From Alteribacter lacisalsi (GTDB lineage: Bacteria > Bacillota > Bacilli > Bacillales > Salisediminibacteriaceae): a stretch of 64,000 nucleotides of DNA. This document shows, piece by piece, positions 63,305 to 64,000 of the stretch (within the stretch, counting starts at the first letter, position 1; every line of letters begins with the position of its first letter). Location: contig NZ_PDOF01000001.1 in NCBI RefSeq assembly GCF_003226345.1, forward strand, positions 744,001 through 808,000, read 5' to 3'. The notes under the pieces were generated by a model. That model made no database searches. It was not told the DNA's origin and saw nothing but the letters and a program-made list of their open reading frames with translations. The translations under genes and the position numbers were made by a program.

Positions 63305-64000
63305 TTACCGGTTCAGAGACAGATTCCGATAATTCCGGATGGCAATTGAATCTTCGCCGGTATCGATGTACTCTACCTCCAGCTCATCACCGGGCTCGAT
63401 AAAGAGAGCAAGCTGCGAGCGATTGACAGGAACCGTAAACACCTGATTACGCTCTTCGAAGAGGATCATGACAATTGTTCCGTCCTCATCGGTGGACTGC
63501 GTCACCCGCTGTACGGTAAGTGTTTCTTCCACTTCCTCAGCCAGATCGGTCGGAATATCCATATCAGGGTCCAATCCTGAAGCAAGAAGACTCTGGTATT
63601 CATTAAAGACCTCACGTCGTGATTCGGAGCTTACGACACGGCCTGAGTCCGCGTGTACGAGTGCGATTTTCTGAAAGCCGTTATTGCGGTCCACCACAGG
63701 TACCACCCATGTATACTGGCCGTAGATTGAATAGAGAACCGGCTGCGTACCAACCCACTGCTCACGCTCAAATGCCCGGTCGACCCGGTCCCTTGCAGCA
63801 TTTCCGTTTAAGATTCCCCTGGCCTCCTGACCGCCATAGTAAGTCATTTCACCGGTGCGGGCGTTGACCATGGAGAAACCGACCATTGTATTGCCTGAAC
63901 CGCGGGGTCTTTCGTGATCCACAAACCAGTACATCTGCCGTTCTGAGCCGTATACGCCGATCATTTCGTTTCTCCGCGGCTCCGTTACGCCGTCCCTTCC
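63305..64000 (-). CDS. C-terminal part of an unknown protein with PepSY-like repeats (partial)
   Basis: The frame is open to the window edge, so the N terminus is missing; an ATG at 63964 is probably internal because no ribosome site precedes it. The visible ~231 residues contain two similar segments, MVNARTGEMTYYGGQEARG and LVHADSGRVVSSESRREV, of the kind seen in PepSY-type domains, and a C-terminal acidic beta-rich part (EPGDELEVEYIDTGEDSIA). I do not recognise the whole protein. It converges on the peptidase gene. Confidence 0.6.
   Translation of the reverse strand, partial: GRDGVTEPRRNEMIGVYGSERQMYWFVDHERPRGSGNTMVGFSMVNARTGEMTYYGGQEARGILNGNAARDRVDRAFEREQWVGTQPVLYSIYGQYTWVVPVVDRNNGFQKIALVHADSGRVVSSESRREVFNEYQSLLASGLDPDMDIPTDLAEEVEETLTVQRVTQSTDEDGTIVMILFEERNQVFTVPVNRSQLALFIEPGDELEVEYIDTGEDSIAIRNYRNLSLNR

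Overview
The window looks like the chromosome of a Bacillaceae-type firmicute. Strong AGGAGG-type ribosome-binding sites precede most genes, and TTG or GTG starts are frequent. From about 17 kb onward the gene order follows the Bacillus subtilis yjaZ-yjbA-trpS-yjbC-spx-yjbE-mecA-coiA-pepF-yjbH-yjbI-yjbJ-yjbK-yjbL-yjbM-nadK-yjbO-prpE-yjbQ-fabI block. Moderate G+C, acidic proteins and several cation exchangers would fit a halophilic or alkaliphilic member, but that is inference and I cannot name the species.

Layout. 0-2.4 kb: a two-gene beta-oxidation operon (acyl-CoA dehydrogenase, thiolase). 2.7-8.9 kb: an RNase H-fold protein, then a LytS/LytT two-component pair and a CstA-family transporter, interrupted by a methyltransferase on the other strand. 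9-12 kb: an unknown membrane protein, an MmcB-like nuclease-fold protein and an ANT(6)-like adenylyltransferase, all on the minus strand. 12-17 kb: an ABC-2 exporter followed by a LiaF-LiaS-LiaR cell-envelope stress module. 17-24.3 kb: a YjaZ-like metalloprotein, LysE and APC transporters, yjbA, an aldo/keto reductase and trpS under a T-box. 24.7-38.2 kb: an accessory block between trpS and yjbC with a dicarboxylate symporter, a thioredoxin-like protein, a cation exchanger under a yybP-ykoY (Mn2+) riboswitch, an HD protein, an amidohydrolase, a UbiD decarboxylase, a secreted glycosidase-like protein, and argGH with an ArgR-like site and a possible leader peptide. 38.4-57.9 kb: the conserved stress/proteolysis/competence block (yjbC, spx, yjbE, mecA, cls, coiA, pepF, yjbH, yjbI, yjbJ, yjbK, yjbL, yjbM, nadK, yjbO, prpE, a frameshifted antiporter, fabI). 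58-63 kb: galU, UDP-glucose dehydrogenase, a glycosyltransferase, a DUF1648-like membrane protein and an M42 aminopeptidase. A partial gene runs off the right edge.

How the genes work together. Spx, its ClpXP adaptor YjbH and the ClpCP adaptor MecA lie within about 9 kb, beside the small alarmone synthetase YjbM and the competence protein CoiA. This is a compact regulated-proteolysis and stress neighbourhood. GalU makes UDP-glucose, which the dehydrogenase oxidises to UDP-glucuronate, probably for the adjacent glycosyltransferase.

The most unusual signal is a dispersed intergenic element of roughly 100-180 bp, present nine times plus one truncated piece, in either orientation and never inside a gene. 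Its core is shared (CTCCTGCGG, GACCCCGCAGG, GAGGAGGCT and CCGCGGAAAGCG blocks). In several copies the outer arms differ in sequence but stay self-complementary, which suggests a conserved folded structure. Other notable items are a T7-tract frameshift splitting the CPA2 antiporter, an evenly spaced direct repeat in front of cstA that could be the LytT site, an arginine-rich mini-ORF before argG, and a FapR-like operator before fabI. I see no CRISPR array, rRNA, tRNA or recognisable transposase.
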